Below, one piece after another: positions 22,439-33,818 of a stretch of 64,000 nt of DNA. The position numbers and the translations under genes are program-made. The stretch is from Adiantum capillus-veneris (Eukaryota; Streptophyta; Polypodiopsida; Polypodiales; Pteridaceae). Numbering within the stretch: position 1 is the first letter of the stretch; the number at the start of each line of letters is the position of its first letter. The stretch is from NCBI GenBank assembly GCA_014529385.2, contig CM043953.1, positions 107,202,549 through 107,266,548 of the forward strand, in the 5' to 3' direction. The notes below the pieces were generated by a model. The model worked only from the letters and a program-made list of their open reading frames with translations, searched no databases and was not told the DNA's origin.

Positions 22439-24002
22439 ATTTGAATTTTAAAGCTGTTAAATAGGGTCTACATCGGAGCCTAGGCAGCAGCCACCACGCA
22501 AAGGCTGGGACCGATGCATGTGGTGTGACAGTGAAGACCACAAGTATGTTAAGGAATGTGATGAATTTGAGGAAGCATATAAAAATAATGTGGTGTTCTG
22601 GAAGGACAAGAAGATACACCTTAGGGCAACAGGTGAAATGCTCCGCCTGAACTTTGGTAGGGGCGGCATGAAGAAGATAGTTGATGAGATTCAGCATAAT
22701 GTTGCTCTTGTGGAGGCAGCTACTTATGGGCTGCAAGTCTGCGGGAAGGGTGATGAAGATGGTGCTGGTACCAAGGGTCAATTATGGCCTTATGCTTTGA
22801 AGACAACAAAAACTGGACAGGTAACTTATGGGAAGCTGCGGCAAGTAGGGAATTCGATTCGAGAAACCACAGGGTGGACTGATCCAGTGGGTTCCCTCTC
22901 AATGTATGCATTCATTGCGAAGTCTCAAGCTAATGAGGCTATGGTGGAGGAGAAGCGGAAAAGAGATGAAGAAGCTCCTGGGACATCGAAGAGGACAACG
23001 AGGTTCAACAGCAAGAAAGAAGAAAGTCCTGCTCCAAAGCACGCTCCTGAAGTGGTGATGGAGGATGCACCTAAGGACAAAAAGCAAGGTAAACCCAGGG
23101 GACCCTCTTATAAGCTCAAGTCTGACATTGAATTAGCTACAGATTTAAAGAAAGTCTTTGAAGAGCGAATTCTGAATAGCAAGGTGGAGCTCACATTGGG
23201 TGATATATTGGGGATTGCCAAACGTGAGTTTCATGAGGAGATAATAGATATCATCAAAAGGAAGCGGCAGATACCAAGTGAACAGGAGCCGGAGTCAGGG
23301 AAAAGCCAGGCGGTACGCCACATTGAAGCACTTCTAGACGACTATGAAGAGTATTTGGAGAATATTGACGAAGAAGAAGAGTCGAGGTCTGTGGTGGTGT
23401 CAAATCCAACCGTACCTGAGGTAAGGCATGTTCATTTCAATGAAGATGAAGATAGTGAAAGCATACCAAGGAGTCACTTCTCAAGGACTCATTGGGCAAG
23501 AGCAACAACCGAAACTGTTGTAAAGCTTGGCCACATCGAAGAACCGGTCTTAGCACTCATAGATCATGGATCGGAGATCAATATGATGGCTAAAATCTTG
23601 CACAAAAAGGGGAAATGGCCTATTGATGTGGACCATGGTTGGCGGATTCGAGCTGCCAATATGCTTCCAGGCGACCTCTATGGTGCATGTGCCAATGTTA
23701 AGGTAACTATAGGGGATGTCTGTGATGAGCAAAATTTCTTTATACAGGAGCATTCCTCTTATCCTTTAATTTTGGGGCAACCATACATTACGGCTGTGCG
23801 AATGGAAACCAAAGTACTAGATGATGGCTCGGCCTATGCCAGGGTTCGGAGCCGTGATGGTAAGAAAGAAGTGCAATTCTTGATTGTATGTGTTGACCAT
23901 GCTAGGAATAAGGACAGTCTACGGGATCATCCAATGCCGAAGATACTCAAGGAGTTTAGAGAACACAGGTTTGCACAGGATTTTCTCGGAGTGCCAGTAT
24001 AA
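22439..24002 (+). pseudogene. pro: Zinc-finger and protease frame of element E
   Basis: Lies in the -1 frame relative to gag. In E' it opens LNLNFKAVKFDG and runs unbroken. In E a ~20-bp deletion near 22458 creates a stop, so only the part from 22518 stays open. It has a zinc-finger-like CMWCDSEDHKYVKEC (C-X2-C-X4-H-X5-C), a long charged linker (about residues 130-340), then an aspartic protease with VLALIDHGSEINMM and YPLILGQPYI. The catalytic triplet is D-H-G rather than D-S/T-G in both copies. It ends FLGVPV, about 300 bp before the pol ATG used below. Confidence 0.8.
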
Positions 24003-24029
24003 AGCGGGACTATGGTGGTACAAGTGAGG

Positions 24030-26488
24030 AGAAGCTCTCGCAAAGAGAAGCTCTCTCTTCAGGGTTTTTTGGGTTAACATCTGAAGGTTCAATCTCTTTC
24101 AGAAAATTTGATGATTTGCCGAAGTGGGAAAAACAGTATGTCACAGGTATTCAAAGTGAACTGCAGGGTTGTGATGTGCTTGAATCTGATGATGTGATTT
24201 CAGGAGTCTTTGAAGAGGTATCTTATGAAGATACTATTTCAGTGCTTGAAGAGATCAGGCAAAATAGGTTATAGAGTGTAATTGAAGTAGTCAAGGTTCA
24301 TTCAATGGACATGTATGATGAGTTAAGTTTATATGAAGCACTTGTGCATATTGAAGATGAATCAAGTGACACTGTTGAAGCACAGGTAGAGACCAAATAC
24401 AAAATTGTTGCCAAGAAAGTGAGACCAATGGCTACACCGCTGCCAGAAGGAAGTGATGGAATGATCAAGGAGGCTTCTCGACAGCCTATACTCAAAGATC
24501 CGAAGAACATAGGGCATAAGTTTACTAAGGAGACACTACAACAGCTGAAGGTTGGTGAAGACGGTTTCCTCAATGAAGAGGAGATCAAATGTTTTCAAGG
24601 TATGCTCAAAAAACATGGTAAAGCTTTCGCTTTTGAGCCAAATGAGATAGGGTGTGTGGATCCGAGTGTTGTTTCACCAATGGTTATTTTCACTATTCCA
24701 CACATGCCATGGAGCTTGCGTCCTATTCCAGTTCCTAAAGCTCACTTGCCAAAGCTCATCAATTTGCTCAATGAAAAGATTCAAATGGGAATTTTGGAGT
24801 CGTCATGTGCTCCGTATTCTAATCGATGGTTTACTATTCCGAAGAAAAATGGCACATTAAGGTTCATTCAGGATATGCAACCGGTTAACAAGGTAACAAT
24901 CCGCAATGTGGGTAATGGTCCAATTGTGGATGAATTTGCTGAGGCCTTTGCAAGTAGATCTATTTACTCCATGGGCGATCTTTATTCAGGATATGATCAA
25001 TTCCAGTTAGCTTTGGAGAGCAGGGATCTTACTACAATGCGTACTCCTCTTGGTTTGGTAAGGATGTGCACTCTACCACAGGGTGCTACTAATTCAGTAG
25101 CTCATATGATGAACGGCATGAATAAGGTATTAAGGGACTTTATCCCACATGTTACCATGCCTTTCTTTGATGATCTACCAATTAAGGGTTGTGAAGAAGG
25201 CTCAAAAGTTGAAGCAAAAGACCAGAGGGGGTGCAGACAGTTTTTTGCTCAACATATTGCTGACTGTGATGCTATATTATCAAGGCTTGAAGAAGTTAAC
25301 TTAACACTTTCAGGTCAAAAATCGACTTTTGGAGCTAGAGAGGTCTTAATTGTGGGACACATGTGCAGTTCTGAAGGAAGAAGGCCAAGTCCTGCAAAAG
25401 TTGAAGCAATCCAAAAGATGAAGGATACATGTGCTTCAGTTACTGAGGTTCGTCGATTCTTAGGCGCGTGTGTGTTCTATCGTATTTGGCTGCCACACTT
25501 TGCCCATGTTGCGGAGGTGCTACATCAATTGCTACGAAAAGGTAAGAGGTTTGTTTGGGAAGAAGTTCACACACAAGCTATTAAGAAATTAAAGAAGATA
25601 CTTCTTGAGGCTCCGAACTTGAGGAAAGTTGATTATAAATGCGACAGGCCAGTTATTTTAACAGTTGACACTAGCCCGACAGGAATTGGATGGGCTATAG
25701 GTCCAGATGATGTTGAAGGACACAGGTATGCAGTGAGATTTGGAGCCAAGGTGCTCAATGCTCGTCAGCGAGGATATCCACAGGTTAAGAGGGAACTTTG
25801 GGGCGTTGCTACTGCTATAAGGACCGATAAAGAATACTTTATTGGAGCTACCATTGTGGTAGAGACAGATTGCTTGCCACTAATAGGAATGATTGCAAAT
25901 TGCTCTACTCCGGACATTGCCATGCTACGATGGATAGCGTATATCAAGTCTCTTAACCGTGAATTTTGTCATATTGCAGGTAGAGATAACCTTGTTGCAG
26001 ATATGTTATCGAGAGCCAGATTTGAAGATGAAGAAGAGATGTTGACCACGAGTGATGATGTTGGCTTGAAGTTCTACACGTCTTCTTATCTACATGCCAA
26101 CTGCGGCAGTATTGCTCATGTTTTTGAAGTCTTTTCTGAAGAGTTTTATGATGGAGAGTGGCTTATGATTGGCCGCTACCTAAGTACTCTCACTAGACAA
26201 GAAGGATGGAGTGATCAAGAATTCAGGAAGATCAGGAAAAAGGCCTATGGCTATTTCTTGAAAGACGGACATTTATGGAAGCAACCGAAGCGCCCAAGAG
26301 GGGTACCACAACGAGTTATTTGTGACAAAGCAACTCAACAACAAGTGATTAAAGAGTTTCATGAAAGTCTATGGGCTGGACACAGAGGAGTCTGGGCAAC
26401 CTTTGTCAAAATTAAAGACCGATATTGGTGGAGAGGTATGTATAAAGATGTGGTTCAATTTGTGGAATCGTGCTTTATATGTCAATAG
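24030..26488 (+). pseudogene. pol: Reverse transcriptase and RNase H of element E
   Basis: The 727-codon frame from 24305 carries RT motifs in order: RPIPVPKAHLPKLINLLNEK, RWFTIPKKNGTLRFIQDMQP, YSMGDLYSGYDQFQLAL with the first Asp, LPQGATNSVAHMM, and the active-site loop PFFDDLPIKG. A thumb/connection region follows (RRFLGACVFYRIWLPHF), then RNase H (LTVDTSPTGIGWA, VKRELWGVATAI, ETDCLPLIGM, LVADMLSRARFED) and the integrase zinc-binding region (FHESLWAGHRGVWATF, ESCFICQ). It ends at a TAG at 26486-26488. The same frame extends upstream to about 24030 with one TAG at 24271, so the true start is probably earlier. Confidence 0.9.
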
Positions 26489-27520
26489 TACTCTAATGTG
26501 CGACATAGAGATGGGTTGCATCCCACCTATCCACTGGCTATGCATTACAAGTGGGTGGTGGACCTTATTACAATGCCAGTAGGAGTGTGGCAGATGAGAT
26601 ATATTGTTCTTGCCAGGGAAGATCTTACTAATCAGGTGGAAGGCAGAGCTTTGCGTACCAAATCTACTAGTTCAGTATGCAAGTTCTTGCTTGAAGATGT
26701 TATCTCTAGGTATGGATGTGTTGGCAGAATTACTGCAGATAGAGGAGAACTGGATGCAGTTGAAGCTCGAGAGTTTTTTGCTCGTATGGGCATTAAACTC
26801 GCCCTCACCACAGCATATAATCCAGAAGGTAATGGGAAGAGTGAAAGGGGACATCCGCCTATTGTTAAATCTTTAGCAAAGGCGTGTGAAGGACATATTG
26901 GTGATTGGCCTAAACTCTTGCCATTTGCTTTGTGGGCTGATCGCACTACTCACAGTTCAGTTAAAGGATTTATGCCATTCGAATTGATGCATGGGCAGAA
27001 ACCCATCATGCCTACGGAGGAAGCAGTGACAACTTGGACCATAATGCCATGGGAAGAAGGTATGTCTACTAAAGACTTGCTTGCTCTACGTATTCGGCAG
27101 CTTGAGAGGCGTCAAGAGGATATTGAGCAGGCTAAAGAGAAGCTTAAGGAGGCGAGATTGAAGAACAAGGAAGCATTTGATGGAAAGCATAGACTACGAC
27201 CACAGGCTATCAAGGAAGGTGACTGGGTACTTGTCTATGACAGTAGCTTGGAGAACCAATACTCTGCTATGCGGAAAATGGTGAAACGATGGTTTGGACC
27301 ATATGTGGTGCAACATGTTTTTGATAATGCGACATATCAATTGTGTGAACTAGATGGTACTATGCTTAAAGTGCCTATTGCAGGAAAAAGAATCAAGTTG
27401 TTCAAGAAGCGAGAAGGTGAGATTGTTCTAGAAGATTCTCATTTTGATCCACCTCCAGAGGATCGTGTTATGTATGCATCAGATGATATGTCTGATGATG
27501 ATTTTAATGAAGCTGATTAA
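26489..27520 (+). pseudogene. pol: Integrase core and tail of element E
   Basis: In frame with the preceding pol ORF, separated only by the TAG at 26486. Core catalytic residues are visible: first Asp in YKWVVDLITMP, second in RITADRGEL, Glu in NPEGNGKSERGHPP. The C-terminal region has FADR-like LWADRTTHSS, a heptad-rich segment RIRQLERRQEDIEQAKEKL, HRLRPQAIKEGDWVLVYD, and RWFGPYVVQ (GPY/F module). It ends with an acidic tail (DDMSDDDFNEAD) and has no chromodomain. A stop replaces one codon; otherwise intact for 340 codons. Confidence 0.88.
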
Positions 27521-27552
27521 GTGTAATTGGCAAGACCGGAGGCTGTGCAGGT

Positions 27553-27566
27553 TCAGAGGGGGTGAA
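27553..27566 (+). other. Polypurine tract of element E
   Basis: CAGAGGGGGTGAA directly precedes the 3' LTR start TGTCGTGCAG. Confidence 0.85.
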
Positions 27567-28366
27567 TGTCGTGCAGCTCCACTCCCAAGCAAAGAAAGAT
27601 GCCAGGAAAATGCACATTAAGTTTGTTTGAAGCTTATGTGTTTAATGAACAGTGATCAAGGGCTGATTGCAGGCCGAGTTCAATGCTGAATGTATGTCAA
27701 ATGCGGCTGAAAGGGCAAAAATATGCTTTAATAATGCTAAAAAGTGGTATGCTTGAAGTGGGCACGGATGGGGTATTGTGCCATAGGACTGCAGTGCTCG
27801 ATGTGCTCTACCGGCCTGTCTTTACGGCTCATCGATTGGAGCTACGGTGAAGAAGTTATGGTAGTTCGAAGTTTAAGTCAATTGCAGATCCGTGCCGGGT
27901 TGGGCAACAGCAGCTGAGGGGATAGAAATGAAGTAAATGCACCAGGCTAAAGTGCTCACTTTGTGGAGCATGTCGGTCTTTTCAGATCAGAGATTGGACT
28001 TATGGTTACCAAATTATTAATTGTTTAACATTTACCGGGGGCCGAGTCCACGTTAGCCGGTCCACTCGGTTGGAGTGCCAACACTGCTATGGTTTGCTGT
28101 AGAAAACTGACTAACTTGGCAGAGCTTCGCCGATATGTATGCAAAGGTGGCGGCTGCAGAGAGATGTTGTTAATGGCAATACTTTAATCAGTATGTATGT
28201 CGATTGGGGAGGTGACAAGGCTGCCGAGTGTTTGGAAGTGCCTTGGCTAATTTGTATTCTAAAAGTGATGCCTTTAGGAAGGCCTACCGCCCAAAATGAT
28301 TGTGCATGGCAATGCTTTGCCGATATGTATGTCAAATGTGGTGCCCTACAAGGGCATAAAACCTCC
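27567..28366 (+). repeat. 3' LTR of element E, first part
   Basis: Matches 19630-20425 with few substitutions. It stops after AAAACCTCC, where minus-strand internal sequence of E' begins. About 300 bp of LTR (equivalent to 20426-20727) are missing from both parts. Confidence 0.9.
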
Positions 28367-30599
28367 TCATCTAGTACTTTGGTTTCCATTCACACAGCCG
28401 TAATGTATGGTTGCCCCAAAATTAAAGGATAAGAGGAATGCTCCTGTATAAAGAAATTTTGCTCATCACAGACATCCCCTACAGTTACCTTAACATTGGC
28501 ACATGCACCATAGAGGTCGCCTGGAAGCATATTGGCAACTCGAATCCGCCAACCATGGTCCACATCAATAGGCCATTTCCCCTTTTTGTGCAAGCTTTTA
28601 GCCATCATATTGATCTCCGATCCATGATCTATGAGTGCTAAGACCGGTTCTTCGATGTGGCCAAGCTTTACAACAGTTTCGGTTGTTGCTCTTGCCCAAT
28701 GAGTCCTTGAGAAGTGACTCCTTGGTATGCTTTCACTATCTTCATCTTCATTGAAATGAACATGCCTTACCTCAGGTACAGTTGGATTTGACACCACCAC
28801 AGACCTCGACTCTTCTTCTTCGTCAATATTCTCCAAATACTCTTCATAGTCGTCTAGAAGTGCTTCAATGTGGCGTACCGCCTGGCTTTTCACTGACTCC
28901 GGCTCCTGTTCACTTGGTATTTGCCGCTTCTTTTTGATGATATCTATTATCTCCTCATGAAACTCACGTTTGGCAATCCCCAATATATCACCCAATGTGA
29001 GCTCCACCTTGCTATTCAGAATTCGCTCTTCAAAGACTTTCTTTAAATATGTAGCTAATTCAATGTCAGACTTGAACTTATAAGAGGGTCCCCTGGGTTT
29101 ACCTTGCTTTTTGTCCTTAGGTGCATCCTCCATCACCACTTCAGGAGCGTGCTTTGGAGCAGGACTTTCTTCTTTCTTGCTGTTGAACCTCGTTGTCCTC
29201 TTCGATGTCCCAGGAGCTTCTTCATCTCTTTTCCGCTTCTCCTCCAACATAGCCTCATTAGCTTGAGACTTCGCAATGAATGCATACACTGAGAGGGAAT
29301 CCACTGGATCAGTCCACCCTGTGGTTTCTCGAATCGAATTCCCTACTTGCCGCAACTTCCCATAAGTTACCTGTCCAGGTTTTGCTGTCTTCAAAGCATA
29401 AGGCCATAATTGACCCTTGGTACCAGCACCATCTTCATCACCCTTCCCGCAGACTTGCAGCCCATAAGTAGCTGCCTCCACAAGAGCAACATTATGCTGA
29501 ATCTCATCAACTATCTTCTTCATGCCGCCCCTACCAAAGTTCAGGCGGAGCATTTCACCTGTTGCCCTAAGGTGTATCTTCTTGTCCTTCCAGAACACCA
29601 CATTCTTTTTATATGCTTCCTCAAATTCATCACATTCCCTAACATACTTGTGGTCTTCACTGTCACACCACATGCATCGGTCCCAGCCTTTGCGTGGTGG
29701 CTGCTGCCTAGGCTCCGATGTAGACCCCTTTGCAGCTAGACCATCAAATTTAACAGCTTTAAAATTCAAATTCAATTCTTGAATTCTTTCACCAATTCGT
29801 CAAGAAGTGGCTCCTCCACTCTGGGTATTGCCGAGGTTGTTTTCTCTTTAGGTTCCTCCTCCGCAACATCCATGATGTCAGCCACGATCATCTTGTCAAC
29901 TCTCATCTGTCGTTTCACAATCATGTTGACTGCTTCGGTGACTACCTTCCAATCGGATGTTAAGCCCAATTCTCCACTTGGATCCTCTAGCAATTGCACT
30001 AAACTCTTTTGAAGTCGAGGATCAGCAGCCTGAATGAACAACTCAACCTTCTGATCCCTCATTGAACGTTGCTCTGTCGAAGACATTTGCTGAAATTTCT
30101 TCTCAAATTCTCACATTAACTCTCGTGCAGACAGATTTTTGTTCTTCTTCTGCACCCACTTCATGAAACTTTGCCTGGTTACTCTTTGAGAGTCCTCCAG
30201 GAAGTACTCCTCCTAAAGCTCCTTTTTGAAATCTTGCCAATTTGCGCCTTGAAGCACCTGAATTTCTTTAATTCGACTCCTAAGTTCTGGCTCAGCAATC
30301 AGATGGAACCCTTCTACTGCGTTCTGATCATCAATTCCATTCTCTTCCATTGCCTGTTCATAGATACTGCAGAATTTGCTAATATCCCGGCCTTCAAATC
30401 GATGTAATTTCTCAGTAACTGTGTGCCGAGCTTTACGGATCCTCTCCTGCAAATTGTACTGTTGTTGAGCAGCCTGCCGTTGTTGCATGTAAGCAGCAAA
30501 TTGCTGCATCATTTGCTGCATGGCAGCCTCTTGCGGTGTCGACTTCCTTCTTCACCACACTTCTCACCTCGGCTCGTTTCGCGTCGGGTTCACCAAGTT
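28367..30599 (-). pseudogene. gag-pro: Inverted partial copy E': gag and protease region
   Basis: Minus-strand copy of E internal sequence from the leader to just past the protease (break at the codons after ILGQPYITAV). The zinc-finger/protease frame (29775-28390, 461 codons) is unbroken and keeps the ~20 bp deleted in E. The gag frame has CAG where E has TAG, but has its own stops after NWQDFKKEL (30213) and at the RELM position. It also has the D-H-G-S protease. RT, integrase and its 3' LTR are absent, so it depends on other copies or is dead. Confidence 0.88.
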
Positions 30600-31930
30600 T
30601 GTCGGGGGTTAATTGTGCGAAAGGTGAGCCGGGAAGGCACTGGGCCCATGGCTGTGAGAGGTGCGGAAAACAAGGTGTAGCAGATGCAATTACCGACAGC
30701 AGTATTTAAAACAGGCAGTCCATTTAATCCCCAGTTAATTGACAAAATCCATGATTAATCGATCACTAATGGAGCTTAAATGCTCTTACAAGAAGAAATC
30801 TTGGCTAAAACCAGGTGCTAAACAAGAAAATTGATGGAATCCTGTCGCCCGCCATGCCTCCTTTTTTTTCCTTTTCTTCACACTTTTTTTAGGTTTTAAA
30901 AAAAAAACCCTTTTGTGTTACCCATTGGGCGGCCATTGACTTAGGTCCTTTGGGCTACCTGCCTGTGCTTCAACTTGGGTGGGTGACCCTTAAAGGGCAC
31001 CCCATTTGGCATACATATCGACTAAGGCATTGCCAAGTAGAATTCTCTCTAACGGTCCTTGACTTATGGCCTTGGACGGCCGGCCTTGCTTTGGGTGGAG
31101 GGTTTCATGCCCTTGTAGGACACCACATTTGGCATACATATCGGCAAAGCATTTCCAGGCACCGCATTGCTAAGCACAACAACTCGTTTTTAATGACAAT
31201 ATCATCATGAATTTTATTGCTCATGTTAGTGTTGCAGACCTTGCCACAAGCCATTAAGATGCAAAAACCCTCGACTTCGTATCTGCTTAAGCCTTAACTG
31301 TGTTGAAAATTCCCTTAAGCAAACTCCAGTAAATAATTCTTGTCAGGCTCAACATATCAACCAAACCATTGCTGCATGGCATCCCAAAACTTGGTCAATG
31401 TCAAAAATTCCCAGATAGCACTTCGACCGAGCCGACCAGGGCAGTTCCAACCCGACCCCCGGTGATACTTAAATTGGCCATATCTTGCCAACTGAAACCC
31501 CGATTGAAGAACTGAAAATACCGACATGCTCCTGAAAGTGAGCACTTCGGACTCATGCATTCCTATCACCTTTGACCTTTTATCAGCAGGTGCTCAATCC
31601 GGTACAGATCTGCTATTGACTCAACTTAAAACTGTCATAACTTCTTACCCGTAGCTCCGATTGATGAGCCATAAAGACAGGCATGTAGAGATTTTTGAGT
31701 ACTTCAACTTGGATTAATAAAATCCCAGTTATGCTCACTTCAAGAATACTCAGTGTTTAGCATTACCAACACATCTTATGACCCTTAGAGCCGCATCTGG
31801 CACACTTTCAGCTTAAAAACTGGCTTGTTAGCAAGCCCTTATAACTGCTGATTAATCCTGTAAGCTTCAAATAAACCTGATTGGCTTTCCTTTGCTCATT
31901 TTCTTCTCATAGGAGAGGAGCGGCACGACA
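30600..31930 (-). repeat. LTR of E', internally deleted and chimeric
   Basis: On the minus strand it starts TGTCGTGCCGCTCCTCTCC (31930) and ends AACCCCCGACA (30600) before the PBS. The last 245 bp are almost identical to the E LTR end. The first ~1,085 bp (30845-31930) are clearly more diverged, and the middle (equivalent to about 20520-21370) is missing. The change of divergence at 30844/30845 suggests recombination between two LTR subtypes. Confidence 0.75.
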
Positions 31931-32815
31931 CCTAACGGGTGCCTTGCCATTTTTAGAAAAGCATGCCCCATGCAACAAAGGGGAGGCTAAGATACAAGCA
32001 AGAAAAATGACCCTGAGGAGAGGGGGGAGAAGAATCATTTGGAGCAGGGCTCCTTCATGGAATCTAAATAGGCTCTCTGAAGCTCTGGTCTTAAGCTCCA
32101 TCTTCGGGGAAGCTCTATGAACCGCCTAAGAAGCTCTTAAGCCATTCTTAATATATATGCTCGGGGGATCTCTATGCCTTGAGCTCACATGCTCTTAATC
32201 CCCATAAGCTCTTGATGCTCTGAAGCTAAACTTCCTAAGCTCCGCTAATTCTCTTGAATCTCCTTCTCATAATCTCGGAAGCTCCATAGCTTTAACTCTT
32301 AAGCACCATCTCCGAACCTCCATAGCCGAAAGTTCTTAATCTAATCCTCCTCATAATCTTATGCTCTTCTAGCCGCCTAATATGCTCGGAAGCTCTATAC
32401 TCTTAAGCTCTGGATAACGGAAGCTCCATTTTCTTAATCTCCATAGCCTTAAGCCATTCATAATCGAAATTTTCTTAATCTCCATATCCAAGTCTCCATA
32501 GCCGGAACAAAGCCTAATCTCAAACTGTTAACAGTGTCCATTCGAAGCAGGAAGCAGAAGGCAGAGTAAGCAGGATTCCATCAATTTTCTTGTTTAGCAC
32601 CTGGTTTTAGCTAGGATTTCTTCTTGTAAGAGCATTCAAGCTCCATTAGTGATCGATTAATCATGGATTTTGTCAATTAACTGGGGATTAAATGGACTGC
32701 CTGTTTTAAATATTGCTGTCGGTAATTGCATCTGCTACACCTTGTTTTTCGCACCTCTCACAGCCAGGGGCCCGGTGCCTTCCCGGCTCACCTTTCACAC
32801 AATTATCCCCCGACA
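31931..32815 (+). repeat. 3' LTR of element E, second part
   Basis: Matches 20727-21610 including the short-repeat zone and the CCCCCGACA end. It is followed by CTGT, the right target-site duplication, and then copia D sequence. Confidence 0.9.
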
Positions 32816-33818
32816 CTGTGTAAATGGTGGTGAGGCAACATCCTCAAATTGTACTCTGCAATACTCAATGTCTTTCACTGGCTTTCTATGCATCTTAGAC
32901 TCGTTTAATATCACATGTGAGCTATGTATAACCTTCTTTGATTCTGGGTGCCAAAGACGATACCCCATCTCTCCGTCTACACCATATCCAATGAACATGC
33001 ATTTGTGTGATTTGGGGTGTAGCTTTTGTCTAAGTGCTTTTGGCACATGTGAGAATTCCTCACACCCAAATACATGTAACCTGTCATAATTGGGCTCTTT
33101 GCCCATCCACATCTCCTACAAAACCTTGTACTTTAGTGGTGTACTAGGTGATAGATTGATCAAGTAAGCAGTCGTCATAACAACTTCTCCCCAAGATTCT
33201 TGAGATAAGTTGGTCGTTGAAAACATAGAAGTGACCCGTTCTTGAATGGTTCTATGATCCTCTCAAACACACCATTTTGGGCGGGTGTGTAAGGCGTGGA
33301 AAATTGTCTTCTAATGCCTCTTTTACTGCAAAAGTCCTTGAACTCGGAGGAAATGTACTCACCTCCATTGTCACTGCGCAAAGCTTTAGGCTTTCTATCC
33401 GATTGTTCTCTACCAATGCTAAGAACTTCTGAAAGACACTAAAGACGTCGCTTTTCTGCTTCAAGAGATAAACCCACACCTTTCTAGTAGAGTTGTCTAT
33501 GAATGCTAGGAAGTATAATGCTCCCCCTAGAGACTTGATTGGCATAGGTCTGCACAAGCCGCTATGAACGAGATCTAGAGGAGTCCCTAACTTCTTGTTC
33601 AAAGGTGTTGATGTCAACCTAGTCTGCTTTCCATAGATACAATGCTCACAAAAAGAGAAATTAGAGTAATCTAACACAGGGATATAACCAGAATGCTGCA
33701 AGACTTTCATTCCCTTTTGACTCAAATGTTCTAGCCGGCTATGCCACAACTCTGTAAATGGCAGCTTGGCTACACAAATAGAATTCTCTTTCATAGAAGA
33801 GACATAAAGTGAGTACAA
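32816..33818 (-). pseudogene. pol: Integrase of copia D
   Basis: Three frames on the minus strand: 33818-33252 with the zinc finger (LWHSRLEHLSQKGMK, CEHCIYGK) and a first-Asp region changed to LVHSGLCRP, so that catalytic Asp is lost; 33381-33175 with RSDNGGEY and NGVFERIIE; and 33112-32816 with KCMFIGYGVDGEMGY. Frameshifts near 33380 and stops near 33115 separate them. It ends at the E insertion, and the linker resumes at 19629. Confidence 0.88.

Larger units (their letters stand above)
19630..32815 (+). mobile_element. Ty3/gypsy element E, fungal-like lineage, with nested inverted copy E'
   Basis: LTR 19630-21610, PBS, gag, zinc-finger/protease frame, RT-RNase H, integrase, PPT, then a 3' LTR split into 27567-28366 and 31931-32815 by the inverted partial copy E' (28367-31930). 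The target duplication is CTGT (19626-19629 and 32816-32819). The protein motifs (CMWCDSEDH zinc finger, DHGS protease, FFDDLPIKG in RT, LERRQEDIEQAK and HRLRPQ in the integrase tail) follow, from memory of the families, a Ty3 lineage best known from fungi rather than the usual plant chromovirus, Tat or Athila groups. Stops and a ~20-bp deletion break this copy. Confidence 0.85.

Noticed and set aside
22198-23753. Opposite-strand frames over the E gag/protease (also 28438-29782)
   Set aside because: Shadows of the true frame; same in E and E' because the coding strand is conserved.
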